From contig NZ_CP150096.1 of assembly GCF_038396765.1 (NCBI RefSeq), positions 3,269,001-3,333,000 of the forward strand: 64,000 nucleotides of DNA. Direction: 5' to 3'. This DNA comes from Chitinophaga caseinilytica (lineage in GTDB: Bacteria; Bacteroidota; Bacteroidia; Chitinophagales; Chitinophagaceae). The translations under genes were made by a program, and so were the position numbers. A model generated the notes under the pieces. That model ran no database searches and was not told the DNA's origin. It was given only the letters and a program-made list of their open reading frames with translations. How positions within the stretch are numbered: position 1 is the stretch's first letter; every line of letters begins with the position of its first letter. Below are positions 7,825-16,437 of the stretch, piece after piece.

Positions 7825-9639
7825 CTAATAGGTTTCGGGGTAGAGGGATAAACGGGTAACTCTGTGGAAGGCGGTGCCGCTGGGCGCGGTGATCTCCATC
7901 TCGAAAATCACTTCTTTCGTGGCGGGATCCACTTCCACCACGCGGCCGCCGAACCCTTTGCCGGTAGGTACGCCCATACCGGGGAAGAACATGATGTGCC
8001 CGGTCTGCTTCAAATACTGAACGCCCGAAAGCGCCTGCGAAAACGCGGCCGCACCACGGTTTTTACCGTAAGACCATACCTGCTGCACGGTTCCTTTCGC
8101 TTCGTCGATCTTGTATTCTACGGCGCGACTGTAATTCTGCGTCTGCGAATTGGGGGTAAACTGGCGGTCGTAGCCATTGTCGAACACGAGGATATTGCCG
8201 TTGGGCAGGCTCACGGGCGTGTGCGGGCCCCAGGCCCAGTCGAACCCCGGCGCCGCGGCCTCTCCATTCACAACGGCAACGTCCGTAACCGCGTTCCCGG
8301 CTTCATCAACCGGTTTGAGCAGGAACCGCTGGAATTTGTCGCCCCAGTTTTTATGCGGCGAAAGGATCCATTTCAGCGTACCGCCGGCCGTATAGGAAAA
8401 AACGCCCTGGTAGCGGCAGGTGATGAGCAGGTTGCCGAGGTGCTCGGCTACGGAATTGTTATGCGCCCAGTTGCCGGGCGATTGTGCGAAGGGGCCGGGC
8501 GTGGAGCCGTCGGGCAACTTCGGATAGCGCGAAGAGTCGAGCATCGTAGCGAGGTCCCACTCATGGGCGATGGTGCCGTTGACGGGGTCTAGCTCTATGA
8601 TGAAGTCGTTGATGCGCGGCTTGCCGTTGGCGAGCCGGGCGGAAGATTTGCTTACCGTCACGAGGAAGTTCCCGTTTTGGGCTTCCGCCACTTCGTGATG
8701 GAAGGTATAGCCGAGTGCGGCGAGGTCCCACTTGCGGAGGAGCTTTCCGAACATATCCATCTCCACGATCCGGTGCAGTTGCCCGTCTCCGGAGATGAAA
8801 GTCCCTTTTTTCGTGCGTTTCAGGCCGATGGAAGCGCCGAACCGCTGGAAGTCGGGGGAGTTTTTCAGGAGCAATATCCACCTGATCTCGCCTTCCGCGT
8901 CTACCATGTAAGGCGCGGAAACGTCGATCTCGCTTTCCCCGGGATAGTTCACCAGGTTCAGGCCGGGTTCCATTTTGGCCGTTTGGGCAACGATGGTTTG
9001 GGGAATGGCGAAGCCCTGCATGGGCAGGGGGGCCGTCTGGATGCGGAGCTGCGTGGCGCCGCGTTCCTTCCCGTCTTTATCGGTATAGGTGAGGGTGATG
9101 GTGTTGTTATAGTTGGGGTAGAGGCCGAGGATGGGCACATCCTGCCTTACGAGCGTAGATTGCAGCAGGTGGGTAATGGTGCCGGAAGTGCCTTCTTTTC
9201 CCGCTACCGTTACGCGGATGCGGCCCGCCGCGGGCAACCGGAGCTCGGCCAGGGCGGCGAGGGGATTGCAGCCCGAGGGGTTCAGCGTCACGCCTTCCAC
9301 CATAAAATCGAGGTTGCCGCCTTTCGTAGGCACGGTTACCACGTTGCCGCCGCGAAGCGTTACCAGTGTTTTCCATTTGTCTTGCTGGTCCTGCACCTGC
9401 GCGATCTCTTCCGCGGGAATGCGGATTTCTTCCGTTTCGAAGCGGAAAGTATAAACGCCGCCGGAAAGGGAGTAGCCGTTGAGCAGGCTGCCGATGTCGG
9501 CGAGGCGTTCGAATGTCTTTTGAATAGCGGGGTCTGGCGAATCGTTGCCACGGTTTTTGCGGCAGGAGATCAGCGACGCGATGAGGAGGATGGGAAAAAT
9601 GGTCCGGGTAAGCCTTTGCATCAGGTTGTTCACTTTCAT
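7825..9639 (-). CDS. arylsulfotransferase (ASST)-like lipoprotein
   Basis: A 604-residue protein with a lipoprotein signal (LIASLISC, lipidated C26 followed by RKNRGND), then an Ig-like N-terminal region to about residue 190 and a six-bladed propeller to the end. H314/H315 (FHHEVAE), H393 (NWAHNNSV), R409 and H473 (WGPHTPVSLPNGN) match in order and spacing the four active-site residues known for the E. coli CFT073 ASST (His, His, Arg and the sulfated His). ASST moves sulfate from one phenol to another without PAPS. As a lipoprotein it would act in the periplasm or at the cell surface. It sits between SusCD and the GH130 gene. Activity is likely but not certain, as many ASST-fold lipoproteins are untested. 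Confidence 0.83.
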   Translation of the reverse strand: MKVNNLMQRLTRTIFPILLIASLISCRKNRGNDSPDPAIQKTFERLADIGSLLNGYSLSGGVYTFRFETEEIRIPAEEIAQVQDQQDKWKTLVTLRGGNVVTVPTKGGNLDFMVEGVTLNPSGCNPLAALAELRLPAAGRIRVTVAGKEGTSGTITHLLQSTLVRQDVPILGLYPNYNNTITLTYTDKDGKERGATQLRIQTAPLPMQGFAIPQTIVAQTAKMEPGLNLVNYPGESEIDVSAPYMVDAEGEIRWILLLKNSPDFQRFGASIGLKRTKKGTFISGDGQLHRIVEMDMFGKLLRKWDLAALGYTFHHEVAEAQNGNFLVTVSKSSARLANGKPRINDFIIELDPVNGTIAHEWDLATMLDSSRYPKLPDGSTPGPFAQSPGNWAHNNSVAEHLGNLLITCRYQGVFSYTAGGTLKWILSPHKNWGDKFQRFLLKPVDEAGNAVTDVAVVNGEAAAPGFDWAWGPHTPVSLPNGNILVFDNGYDRQFTPNSQTQNYSRAVEYKIDEAKGTVQQVWSYGKNRGAAAFSQALSGVQYLKQTGHIMFFPGMGVPTGKGFGGRVVEVDPATKEVIFEMEITAPSGTAFHRVTRLSLYPETY

Positions 9640-9649
9640 ATACGCGAGA

Positions 9650-9684
9650 GGATAAAAGGCCGGGAACGATGCCCGTTCCCGGCC
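9650..9684 (-). terminator. hairpin with weak U tract between susD and the ASST gene
   Basis: Perfect 11-bp arms (GGCCGGGAACG 9658-9668 with CGTTCCCGGCC 9674-9684) close a 5-base loop. On the minus strand TTTTATCC follows. The strong stem and short U tract suggest partial termination or a 3'-end stabiliser of the susCD message, so that downstream genes would be made at a lower level. Confidence 0.6.
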
Positions 9685-9704
9685 GGTGATTCACATTTTA
9701 CATA

Positions 9705-11338
9705 TTACCAAAGAGGATGCTGCCGGATAGCTGTGTTCGTGTTCAGCTCATTCTGCGGAATGGGCAGGTAGTAGTGTTTCTGCTGGAAGTTTTCGGCGCC
9801 CTGTTTCTTGTTGGCCACCAAAATCTGCTTCATATCTGCATAATTGTACCAGCGTTTCAGGTCGAAGAAGCGGTGCCCTTCGAAGAAGAACTCCAGTTCG
9901 TTCTGGTGTACCACTTCGGCCATGATAGCGTCTGCGGAGCCCCAGGTTTTCGCGGCGAGCCCGGCGCGGTTACGGATGCGCGTGAGGTCTGCGGCGGCAT
10001 CGCCGAGTTTGTTGGTCTTGGCGCAGGCTTCCGCATGCAACAGGAGCACTTCCGCGAAGCGCATCACGCGCAGGTTGTTGTTCTGGTTCGCCTGGTTGTA
10101 ATGGCTGTTGGCGTCTTTGACGTTCTTGTAGTAGTTGGTGAACTTCTTGATGAGGAAGCGCCCTTTCTTACCGTCGATCGTCGGGTAGTCGGGCTGGCCG
10201 CGGAGGCGTTTGGATGCGGAGGCTTCCCATATCTCGTCGAACGACATATTCCCGAACCACGCACCATCGGGTACGTTGTCAGTGAAATCGGAATGTTTCC
10301 AGAAGAAGCTGGTGTACATACGTTTGTCGAAACGCGTGTCGGAGCCTGCGGGCCTTTGTTCCTGCACGAAGCTGGAAACGATGGAGGCGGTGGGCATCCA
10401 TTTGAACCAGCCGCCGGTGCCCTGGGCCCTGCGAAGTTCGGGATCACGAAGCCCTGTGTGTCGTTGGGGCCTTCCGATCCCCAGGCGCCCTGTCCGAAGC
10501 TGCCGTCGTACTGGATCTCGAACACGGATTCCTTGTTCATTTCCGTGTATTCGGTGAAGTTATCGCCGAATTCGGCGGTGAGGTCGTAGGTGTAAGGCGC
10601 GCTCAGCAGCAGTCGCAGTTCCGTTTCGGCTTCCGCGTATTGCTTGGTATAGCACAATGCTTTACCGAGGTGGGCAATGGCGGCACCTTTGGTCACGCGG
10701 CCGGATTCTTTCGCGGGGCGGGTCACGGGGAGGAATTCCTTCGCCGTTTTGAAGTCGGCGATCACCTGTTTCCAGATATCGGCCTCGGGCGAGGAAGCTT
10801 TCATCACTTCGGCCTGATCGTCCAGCGCGGGGATGAGGCGCAGGGGCACATTGCCGAAGTTGGCCGCCAGCAACAGGTAGTTGTACCCGCGGAGGAAGGC
10901 GGCTTCGCCGTAGAGCTCGTTTTTCTTTGCCTCGCTCATGGGCACGTTGCGCACGTTCTTCATCACCACGTTGGCGCGGTTGATAGCCTGGTACAGCCGG
11001 TCGAAATCGCTTTCGGCGGTGTTGGGCGTGTTGGTGTAGGTAGCGGGCTCCCAGTTGTGCATTTCCTCGTTGAGGATGAACCAGACATCGTCAGCACGGT
11101 TCATGGTATGCCAGCCGGTGTAGCCGCCGAAGTAGCCGTACATCTGTCCGCGGATGGGGGAGTAGACGGTGGCCATGGCAGCCTGTGCGTTGGCTTCCGA
11201 CGTCCAGAAGGTTTTATCTACGGCCTGGTTGGGATTCGTCAGGTTGAGGAATTCCGATTCGTTGCAGGCTGCGAACGTGCACGCCAGGAAGGCGGCAAAT
11301 GAAGTTCTTTTTATAGTGGAAAAGTTCATTTTTTTCAT
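9705..11338 (-). pseudogene. susD: SusD/RagB-family starch-binding-like lipoprotein, frameshifted
   Basis: The N-terminal part (from 11338) has a lipoprotein signal (C24-25 region, AACNESEFL), the SusD tetratricopeptide-like helices with YGEAAFLRGYNYL, and runs in frame to about 10430. The C-terminal part, including RFAEVLLLHAEA, RIRNRAG, ELEFFFEGHRFFDLKRW and the closing LPIPQNELNTNT, is read in another frame that begins upstream of 10397. Inserting one base in the GGGCCC run at 10424-10429 would join them as a continuous protein of about 543 residues (FAGAQGTGGWFKWMPT across the join). It is either a real one-base deletion or a homopolymer sequencing error. SusD proteins bind glycans on the outer membrane with SusC. 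Confidence 0.88.
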
Positions 11339-11366
11339 TTTTCGGTCGATGTTGTGGATGACAGTC

Positions 11367-14300
11367 TTAGAAGTTCACCTGGAGGCCTACCATGATCGTT
11401 CTCGCGAGGGGGAAACGGCCGTGGTCGGTACCTCTTGTCATGGTGCCGCCGCCGCCGCCGTTCTGCTCGTTGTTCTGGCCGAGGTCGGGGGAATAGCCCT
11501 TGTATTTGGTGATGGTGAAAGCGTTATCCATAGCGGCATACACCCTGGCGTCGCGGAAACGTGCTTTCTGCACGAGCGTGTTGGGCAGGGAATAGCCGAG
11601 CTCCAGCGTTTTGAGGCGGAGGAAATTGCCGCTTTCCAGCCAGCGGTCGCTCACGCGGCGGGCGTTCTTGTTTTTGTCTTCCTGGGTGAAGCGGGGCATG
11701 TCGGTGTTGCGGTTGGTTTCCGTCCACGCGTTGAGCACATCCTTGCCAAAGTTGGTATACTCGTTCATGGATTCCATCCGGGCGCGGGTGTAGTTGTAGA
11801 TTTTGTTGCCGGTCATACCGTCGAAGAAGAACCCGAAGTCGACCCCTTTATATTCCAGCGATCCGCGGATACCGTACATGAAGCTGGGGAAGGGGCTGCC
11901 TGCGAACTGGCGGTCGTCGTCACCGATCTTTCCGTCGCCGTTGAAGTCGATATAACGGATATCGCCGGGCTTCGCATCGGGCTGGATGAGCTTACCATCT
12001 TTCCCTACGTGTGCATTCACTTCGTCCTGGCTCTGGAACAGGCCGTCGGTTTTGGTCACGAAGAACGAGCCGATGGGATATCCCACTTTCGCCCAGGTTA
12101 CCGTGCCTTCGCCCTGTGGGTTGTAACCGCCGAATTCCTGGATGGTGCTGCTTACGGTGATGGCTTTCACTTTGTTTTTCGCGGTGGAGCCGTTCACGCC
12201 GATGCTGTAATTCACCTGGCCGATGTTGCTGCGGTAATTCACGAGCACTTCATACCCGGTGTTGCGGATGATGCCGGCGTTCATCGGGGGGCTGCCCTTG
12301 ATGCCGGTGGAGCCGGGCTGACCGATGTTCAGCAGTACGCCGTCGGTTTCCTTGATAAAGTAATCGGCGTTCAGCGTCAGCTTGCCTTTCAGGAAGCTCG
12401 CGTCCAGACCGATGTTGCTGGTTTTGGTCTCTTCCCAGGTCAGTTGCGGAAGGGCTACCCATTCCACACCGGTGTTGGTACCCATCCACCAGGTACCGCC
12501 CTGGATGTAGTTGATACCGCTGGTGCTGATGCTCTGGGTGGTATAGTTACCGATTTCCTGGTTGCCCAGTACGCCGTAGCTGGCGCGCAGTTTCAGCTCG
12601 TCAATGGAGTTTTTCAATGGCGCGAAGAAGTTTTCGTTCATCACGTTCCAGCCTACGGAAACGGAGGGGAACACGCCGAACTGGTGGCCCGGCGCGAACC
12701 TGGACGATCCGTCGCGACGAACGGAAGCGGAGAACAGGTACTTCGAATCGTAGCTGTACATCACCCGGCCGAACATCGATACCAGGGCGTTTTCCTGCAG
12801 CGAACCGTTGGTGGATTGCTGTGTGGTAGGGCCTGCGTTGATCGCGTCGGTGCCAAAGGGAACGTCGAGGCGGCTGGCGCCGAACCCGCGGTTGGAGTTC
12901 TTCTGCGCGGCATAACCTACCACAGCGGAAATGTTGTGGTTGCCGATCTCGTTATCGTAGTGAAGAGTGTTCTCCGCCAGCCATTGGTTGTTGAAGAACG
13001 CTCCTTCGGCGAGGCGCGACTGGTAAGAACCGGAACCGAAATCATAGGGCACGTTCGCGTTGTAGTTGCGGCCGTTGTTGCGGTTGATACCGAGGTTGAA
13101 TTTGTATTTCAGTCCTTTCACGAACAGGTCTACTTCCGCATAACCGTTCACCAGCAGCTCGTTCACGTGTTGCTGTTCGTTGAACAGCATGGAGCGGCCC
13201 ACCGGGTTGTCCATGTTCTTCATCCAGGGCGAGATGCCGGTGTACCCGCCGAGCTGGTTGGGGTTGTAAACGGTCATCAGCGGGTTCTGGCGGAGCGCAT
13301 CGGTGATGGTCATCGAGTTGATCTGCTTGTTGGAATTGCGCAGCAAAATGGTGCTTCCCAGGCGTACATGATCGTTCAGGAAGTTGAAGGTATTTTTTGC
13401 GCGGATGTTGTAGGATTTGAACCCGGAATTGAGGATAACGCCTTTCTGGTTGATATAACCTGCGGAAAGGTTGTAGGTGGAACGTGCGGTACCGCCGGCC
13501 ACGCTGAGGTTCAGCTTGGAGATGGGGGCGGAGCGGTATACTTCGTCTTGCCAGTTGGTGCCTTCGCCCTGGAAGTCTACGGCTTCCTGGGGCAGGTAGC
13601 CGGATTGTTTCATCACGGTTTTCCACTGCTGGGCATCGAGCACGCCCAGTTTGCGGGTCACGTTCTGAACGCCGGTCAGGGCGTTGATGTTCACGGTAGG
13701 CGCCATGTCTTTGCGGCCGCTTTTCGTGGTAACGAGCACCACGCCGTTGGCGGCGCGGGCACCGTAGATCGCTGCTGCGGATGCGTCTTTGAGCACTTCG
13801 ATGCTGGCGATGTCTGCGGGGTCTACCATGTTCATGTCGCCATACACCCCGTCGATCACGTACAGCGGTGTGTTGGAGCCGAGAGAGCTGAGGCCGCGGA
13901 TGTTGATGCTCATGCCGGCGCCGGGCTGGCCGCCGCTGTTGGAGACGGTTACGCCGGCGATGCGGCCCTGGAGGGCGGATGCGGCGCTCTTGGCGATGTC
14001 TGCCTGGAGGTCTTTACCGGTCACGGAAGCTACCGCGCCCGTGAGGTCTTTTCTTTTCACACGGCCGTAACCGACAACGATCACCTCTTCGAGCCTGCTG
14101 TCAGATTCCAGTGTGATGGCCACGTTCGCGGATTCGCCGACTTTGATTTCGATCTTTTGCATGCCCACGGAAGAGAATTCCAGGGTCTGGCCCTTTTCGA
14201 CGTCCAGCGAGAAATTACCGTTGGCGTCTGTGGTCGTGCCTTTGTTAGTGCCCTTGATGCGGACAGTGGCGCCGGGGATCCGGTTGTTTTCCCTGTCGGT

Positions 14301-14387
14301 CACCGTGCCTTTGAGCGGGCGCGCCTGTTGCGCCCATGCGTTGAGGCTGAATACTCCAAATAGCAGTATGAATGCGATTTTTTTCAT
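11367..14387 (-). CDS. susC: SusC/RagA-family TonB-linked outer membrane protein
   Basis: A 1006-residue protein with a signal peptide ending near AWAQ (residues 1-19), a carboxypeptidase-regulatory-like domain (about 24-100), the SusC-family signature LEEVIVVGYG (about 104-113), a TonB plug (about 118-225, with NIRGLSSLGSNTPLYVIDG and DASAAAIYGARAANGVVLVTTK), and a 22-strand barrel ending in F. It has no STN domain, so it is not wired to a FecI/FecR pair. It imports glycans or other large nutrients with the SusD 28 bases downstream. It opens an operon that probably includes SusD, ASST, GH130 and the symporter. Confidence 0.95.
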   Translation of the reverse strand: MKKIAFILLFGVFSLNAWAQQARPLKGTVTDRENNRIPGATVRIKGTNKGTTTDANGNFSLDVEKGQTLEFSSVGMQKIEIKVGESANVAITLESDSRLEEVIVVGYGRVKRKDLTGAVASVTGKDLQADIAKSAASALQGRIAGVTVSNSGGQPGAGMSINIRGLSSLGSNTPLYVIDGVYGDMNMVDPADIASIEVLKDASAAAIYGARAANGVVLVTTKSGRKDMAPTVNINALTGVQNVTRKLGVLDAQQWKTVMKQSGYLPQEAVDFQGEGTNWQDEVYRSAPISKLNLSVAGGTARSTYNLSAGYINQKGVILNSGFKSYNIRAKNTFNFLNDHVRLGSTILLRNSNKQINSMTITDALRQNPLMTVYNPNQLGGYTGISPWMKNMDNPVGRSMLFNEQQHVNELLVNGYAEVDLFVKGLKYKFNLGINRNNGRNYNANVPYDFGSGSYQSRLAEGAFFNNQWLAENTLHYDNEIGNHNISAVVGYAAQKNSNRGFGASRLDVPFGTDAINAGPTTQQSTNGSLQENALVSMFGRVMYSYDSKYLFSASVRRDGSSRFAPGHQFGVFPSVSVGWNVMNENFFAPLKNSIDELKLRASYGVLGNQEIGNYTTQSISTSGINYIQGGTWWMGTNTGVEWVALPQLTWEETKTSNIGLDASFLKGKLTLNADYFIKETDGVLLNIGQPGSTGIKGSPPMNAGIIRNTGYEVLVNYRSNIGQVNYSIGVNGSTAKNKVKAITVSSTIQEFGGYNPQGEGTVTWAKVGYPIGSFFVTKTDGLFQSQDEVNAHVGKDGKLIQPDAKPGDIRYIDFNGDGKIGDDDRQFAGSPFPSFMYGIRGSLEYKGVDFGFFFDGMTGNKIYNYTRARMESMNEYTNFGKDVLNAWTETNRNTDMPRFTQEDKNKNARRVSDRWLESGNFLRLKTLELGYSLPNTLVQKARFRDARVYAAMDNAFTITKYKGYSPDLGQNNEQNGGGGGTMTRGTDHGRFPLARTIMVGLQVNF

Positions 14388-14549
14388 ACGTAGAAGCGGA
14401 TTTTTAAAGTGTATTGAAGAAAGGTGTTATGTCTGATGGGGCCCGCTGCGGGGCGCGATTGCTTATCATTTTGGTTGCTGTCTCGTTTTTATCCGGTGGT
14501 AAAGCTAGAAGATTGGTGCTTCGGAGGATTGACCGTATTGCTCATTTTG

Positions 14550-14568
14550 ATTGAACAATCGGTTCAAT
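14550..14568. promoter_or_regulatory. dyad ATTGAAC N5 GTTCAAT, candidate operator
   Basis: Perfect 7-bp arms (ATTGAAC 14550-14556, GTTCAAT 14562-14568) are separated by AATCG. It lies about 43 bases upstream of the weak susC -7 box. The same hexamer pair recurs at 14742-14758. The adjacent AraC-type regulator is the obvious candidate, although AraC proteins often bind direct repeats. Confidence 0.45.
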
Positions 14569-14741
14569 TTTGCAGGCGTATGGAATACAGCTGACGCTAA
14601 CGGACGCTAAATTTCCGGTTGCGGGCGTAAATGCCCGCAGTGGCAGTTCAGGGAAGATTAAATGTCGGATTGACGTCGTTGTCCGGGAGGGGCAGGCAGG
14701 TTGGGGAAGTTTGCTTGTGGGGAGGTTTTGTTGTACGATTT

Positions 14742-14758
14742 GTTCAATCGGGTTGAAC
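14742..14758. promoter_or_regulatory. second dyad GTTCAA N5 TTGAAC
   Basis: GTTCAA (14742-14747) and TTGAAC (14753-14758) flank TCGGG. The half-sites are those of the dyad at 14550 in reversed order, and both contain the core AATCGG or CAATCGGG. It lies just past the AraC stop codon, some 355 bases from susC. Confidence 0.38.
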
Positions 14759-14784
14759 TTCTGCGTCAGCCGGTTTCCCGGAAA

Positions 14785-15657
14785 TCAGATGATGGTTTGA
14801 TGTTTCCGGGACATGTCGCGGTACTCCGCCGGCGTGATGCCTTTTGCCTTTTTGAAGACGCGGTAGAAGTAGGAAATGCTGTTGAAACCGCAGCGGGCCA
14901 CCACGTCCGGTATGGGCGCTCCGGCCTTCAGCTCCTGGATGGCCAGGTTGATGCGCACGTCCAGCAAATAATCCGTAAAATTCATACCGGTATGCAGTTT
15001 CAGAAACCGCGCGAAGGTAGACCGGCTCATGTTGAGGACCGCCGCGGCGTCCGTCATCCCGATGTCTCCCGACACCTGGCGGTTGATGAGCGTCCGTAAC
15101 TGCTGCAATTGTCGCTCGGCGCTGTTGATCTCCGGCGTGGCGGTGCTCGACAGCTCGCGGTAGTCATCTCCCTTCGACAATTCATGCAGCAACATCAAAA
15201 ACCGCATCACGGAATAAAAACCATCCGTTTCCATGGTGAGGATGCGCAGGAGCGGTTGCACCCTGTCTATGGTAGCCGTCCCGAAACTCACGCCCCTGGC
15301 CGCCCGCGAAAAAAGCTGGCGAACGCTGCGGAACTGGTTCTTGTCAAGATATTGCTCGATGAGCGAAGAATGGAACTGGATCGTGATCTCATGGATATTG
15401 CTGGAAGTACAGGCCCCGTCTTTCCAGGCGTGCTTCAGCTCCGGGTTGGCGATCAGCACCAGGTCCCGCTCGCCGATGGTTTCCACCGAATCGCCGATGA
15501 CCCGCTCCGCCCCGGGCGCCCCTTCCACGAAATTCAGCTCGAATTCAGGATGCACGTGCACGGGAAAGGTGAACGACGACTTCCTTCTGTCGAACACAAC
15601 AAAGCAATCTTTCTCCGATAAGGGCGATTTCTCGCGGTAAATCTCGGGCGTAGTCAT
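14785..15657 (-). CDS. AraC-family transcriptional regulator
   Basis: A 290-residue protein. The N-terminal half is a cupin-like sensing domain (HVHPEFELNFVEG, about residues 33-45); the C-terminal 100 residues carry two helix-turn-helix motifs (MTDAAAVLNMSRSTFARFLKLHTG and IPDVVARCGFNSISYFYRVFKK in outline) ending with PAEYR, as in AraC/XylS proteins. It is read in the same direction as susC, 397 bases upstream, and probably senses a sugar-derived signal and controls the Sus-type locus. The effector is unknown. Confidence 0.93.
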   Translation of the reverse strand: MTTPEIYREKSPLSEKDCFVVFDRRKSSFTFPVHVHPEFELNFVEGAPGAERVIGDSVETIGERDLVLIANPELKHAWKDGACTSSNIHEITIQFHSSLIEQYLDKNQFRSVRQLFSRAARGVSFGTATIDRVQPLLRILTMETDGFYSVMRFLMLLHELSKGDDYRELSSTATPEINSAERQLQQLRTLINRQVSGDIGMTDAAAVLNMSRSTFARFLKLHTGMNFTDYLLDVRINLAIQELKAGAPIPDVVARCGFNSISYFYRVFKKAKGITPAEYRDMSRKHQTII

Positions 15658-15779
15658 AATCTCGGCGGTCTAAAAACGTGTTATGCGCCTTAAATGTAAC
15701 GATTTAGCGGAAATTTAGCAGGAAACGAAAAAAGGGGCCGCCATTCCCCTGGTTTTGATTTTGGAAGAATGTTATTATT

Positions 15780-15833
15780 TTGGGATAGCATACATTCCCA
15801 TCCCTAACCCGATCAAATATTATGTTATCCCAA
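15780..15833 (+). promoter_or_regulatory. long dyad that buries the start codon of the next gene
   Basis: TTGGGATAGCATA (15780-15792) pairs with TATGTTATCCCAA (15821-15833); 12 of 13 are Watson-Crick and the other is a G-U in RNA. The loop is 28 bases and the ATG at 15822 is inside the right arm. It could be a translation-blocking hairpin or a DNA operator. A near-consensus box (TTATTTTG, 15775-15782) overlaps the left arm, so whether the whole hairpin is transcribed is unclear. Confidence 0.4.
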
Positions 15834-16391
15834 TCAGATTTTACTTTATTCCTCCGGGCCTGGCCCGAAAAACTGCGGCCGGATGCGTTGGCCGTTGGTG
15901 AACATTTATCCGGCACCCTCAATAACGATCGCGCTATCGACGAGTATAATCATCCCATATTTTCGCTGGACGGTGAGCAGGTACATATTCCGGCGCGCAT
16001 GCATTGCCGGGAGCCGGATTTCGAGGCGGAGGTGCCGCAATTCACGGAAACGCAGCTACGGATGTATCATTGCACCTTTCTCCGGAACCACGACGGGTTC
16101 GTACGGCAGCGGGCCCTGGCGGCGCTGGACAAAGATCTTGATTACTGGATGGTACCTTTCGTGCTGCAACTGCTCGGAGAATACGTCATTGAAATTATCC
16201 AGGACCTGGATGCATACATCACCGGTGTGAACATGACAACTTTCGCGCGGTTCGTGAAAGAAAACCCGGCATATTGGCGGTTGACGGAAGACCGGATCGG
16301 TAGTTACTGGGTGTATTACCGCGACCGCTTCCCCGACATCCGGCAGTACCCCGCCAGGCTGATCGCCAACAGAATTAACGCAGCTTTATGA
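15822..16391 (+). CDS. hypothetical protein, 189 residues
   Basis: I do not recognise a family. The protein is soluble, rich in aromatic and acidic residues, with no signal peptide. Predicted helices occupy the C-terminal half (DYWMVPFVLQLLGEYVIEII, about residues 107-126) and the end (YYRDRFPDIRQYPARLIANRI). The pattern of a long helix after FLRNHDGFVRQRAL resembles small Bacteroidota proteins of unknown role. It stands 46 bases before the S41 protease gene and may share its transcript. Codon use is like its neighbours. Confidence 0.75.
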   Translation: MLSQSDFTLFLRAWPEKLRPDALAVGEHLSGTLNNDRAIDEYNHPIFSLDGEQVHIPARMHCREPDFEAEVPQFTETQLRMYHCTFLRNHDGFVRQRALAALDKDLDYWMVPFVLQLLGEYVIEIIQDLDAYITGVNMTTFARFVKENPAYWRLTEDRIGSYWVYYRDRFPDIRQYPARLIANRINAAL

Positions 16392-16437
16392 CTTGGCTTG
16401 CATCCACTGTTTCGGATTTTACCTACCTTTTCGTTCC

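Larger units (their letters stand above)
14388..14784. other. intergenic region upstream of susC
   Basis: This 397-base gap lies between the susC start and the stop of the AraC gene, both on the minus strand. I see no convincing gene. It holds two inverted repeats of the same half-site (14550-14568 and 14742-14758) and an imperfect TAnnTTTG box on the minus strand (TAGCTTTA, 14507-14500), about 113 bases before the susC start. Confidence 0.6.

Noticed and set aside
11169..14363. 1064-codon open frame on the plus strand across susC
   Set aside because: It is antisense to a SusC gene with full family signatures; the product has no recognisable motifs and is a by-product of GC-rich codon use.
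14570..14800. 76-codon frame in the gap before susC
   Set aside because: Composition is random and it runs into the AraC gene from the opposite strand.
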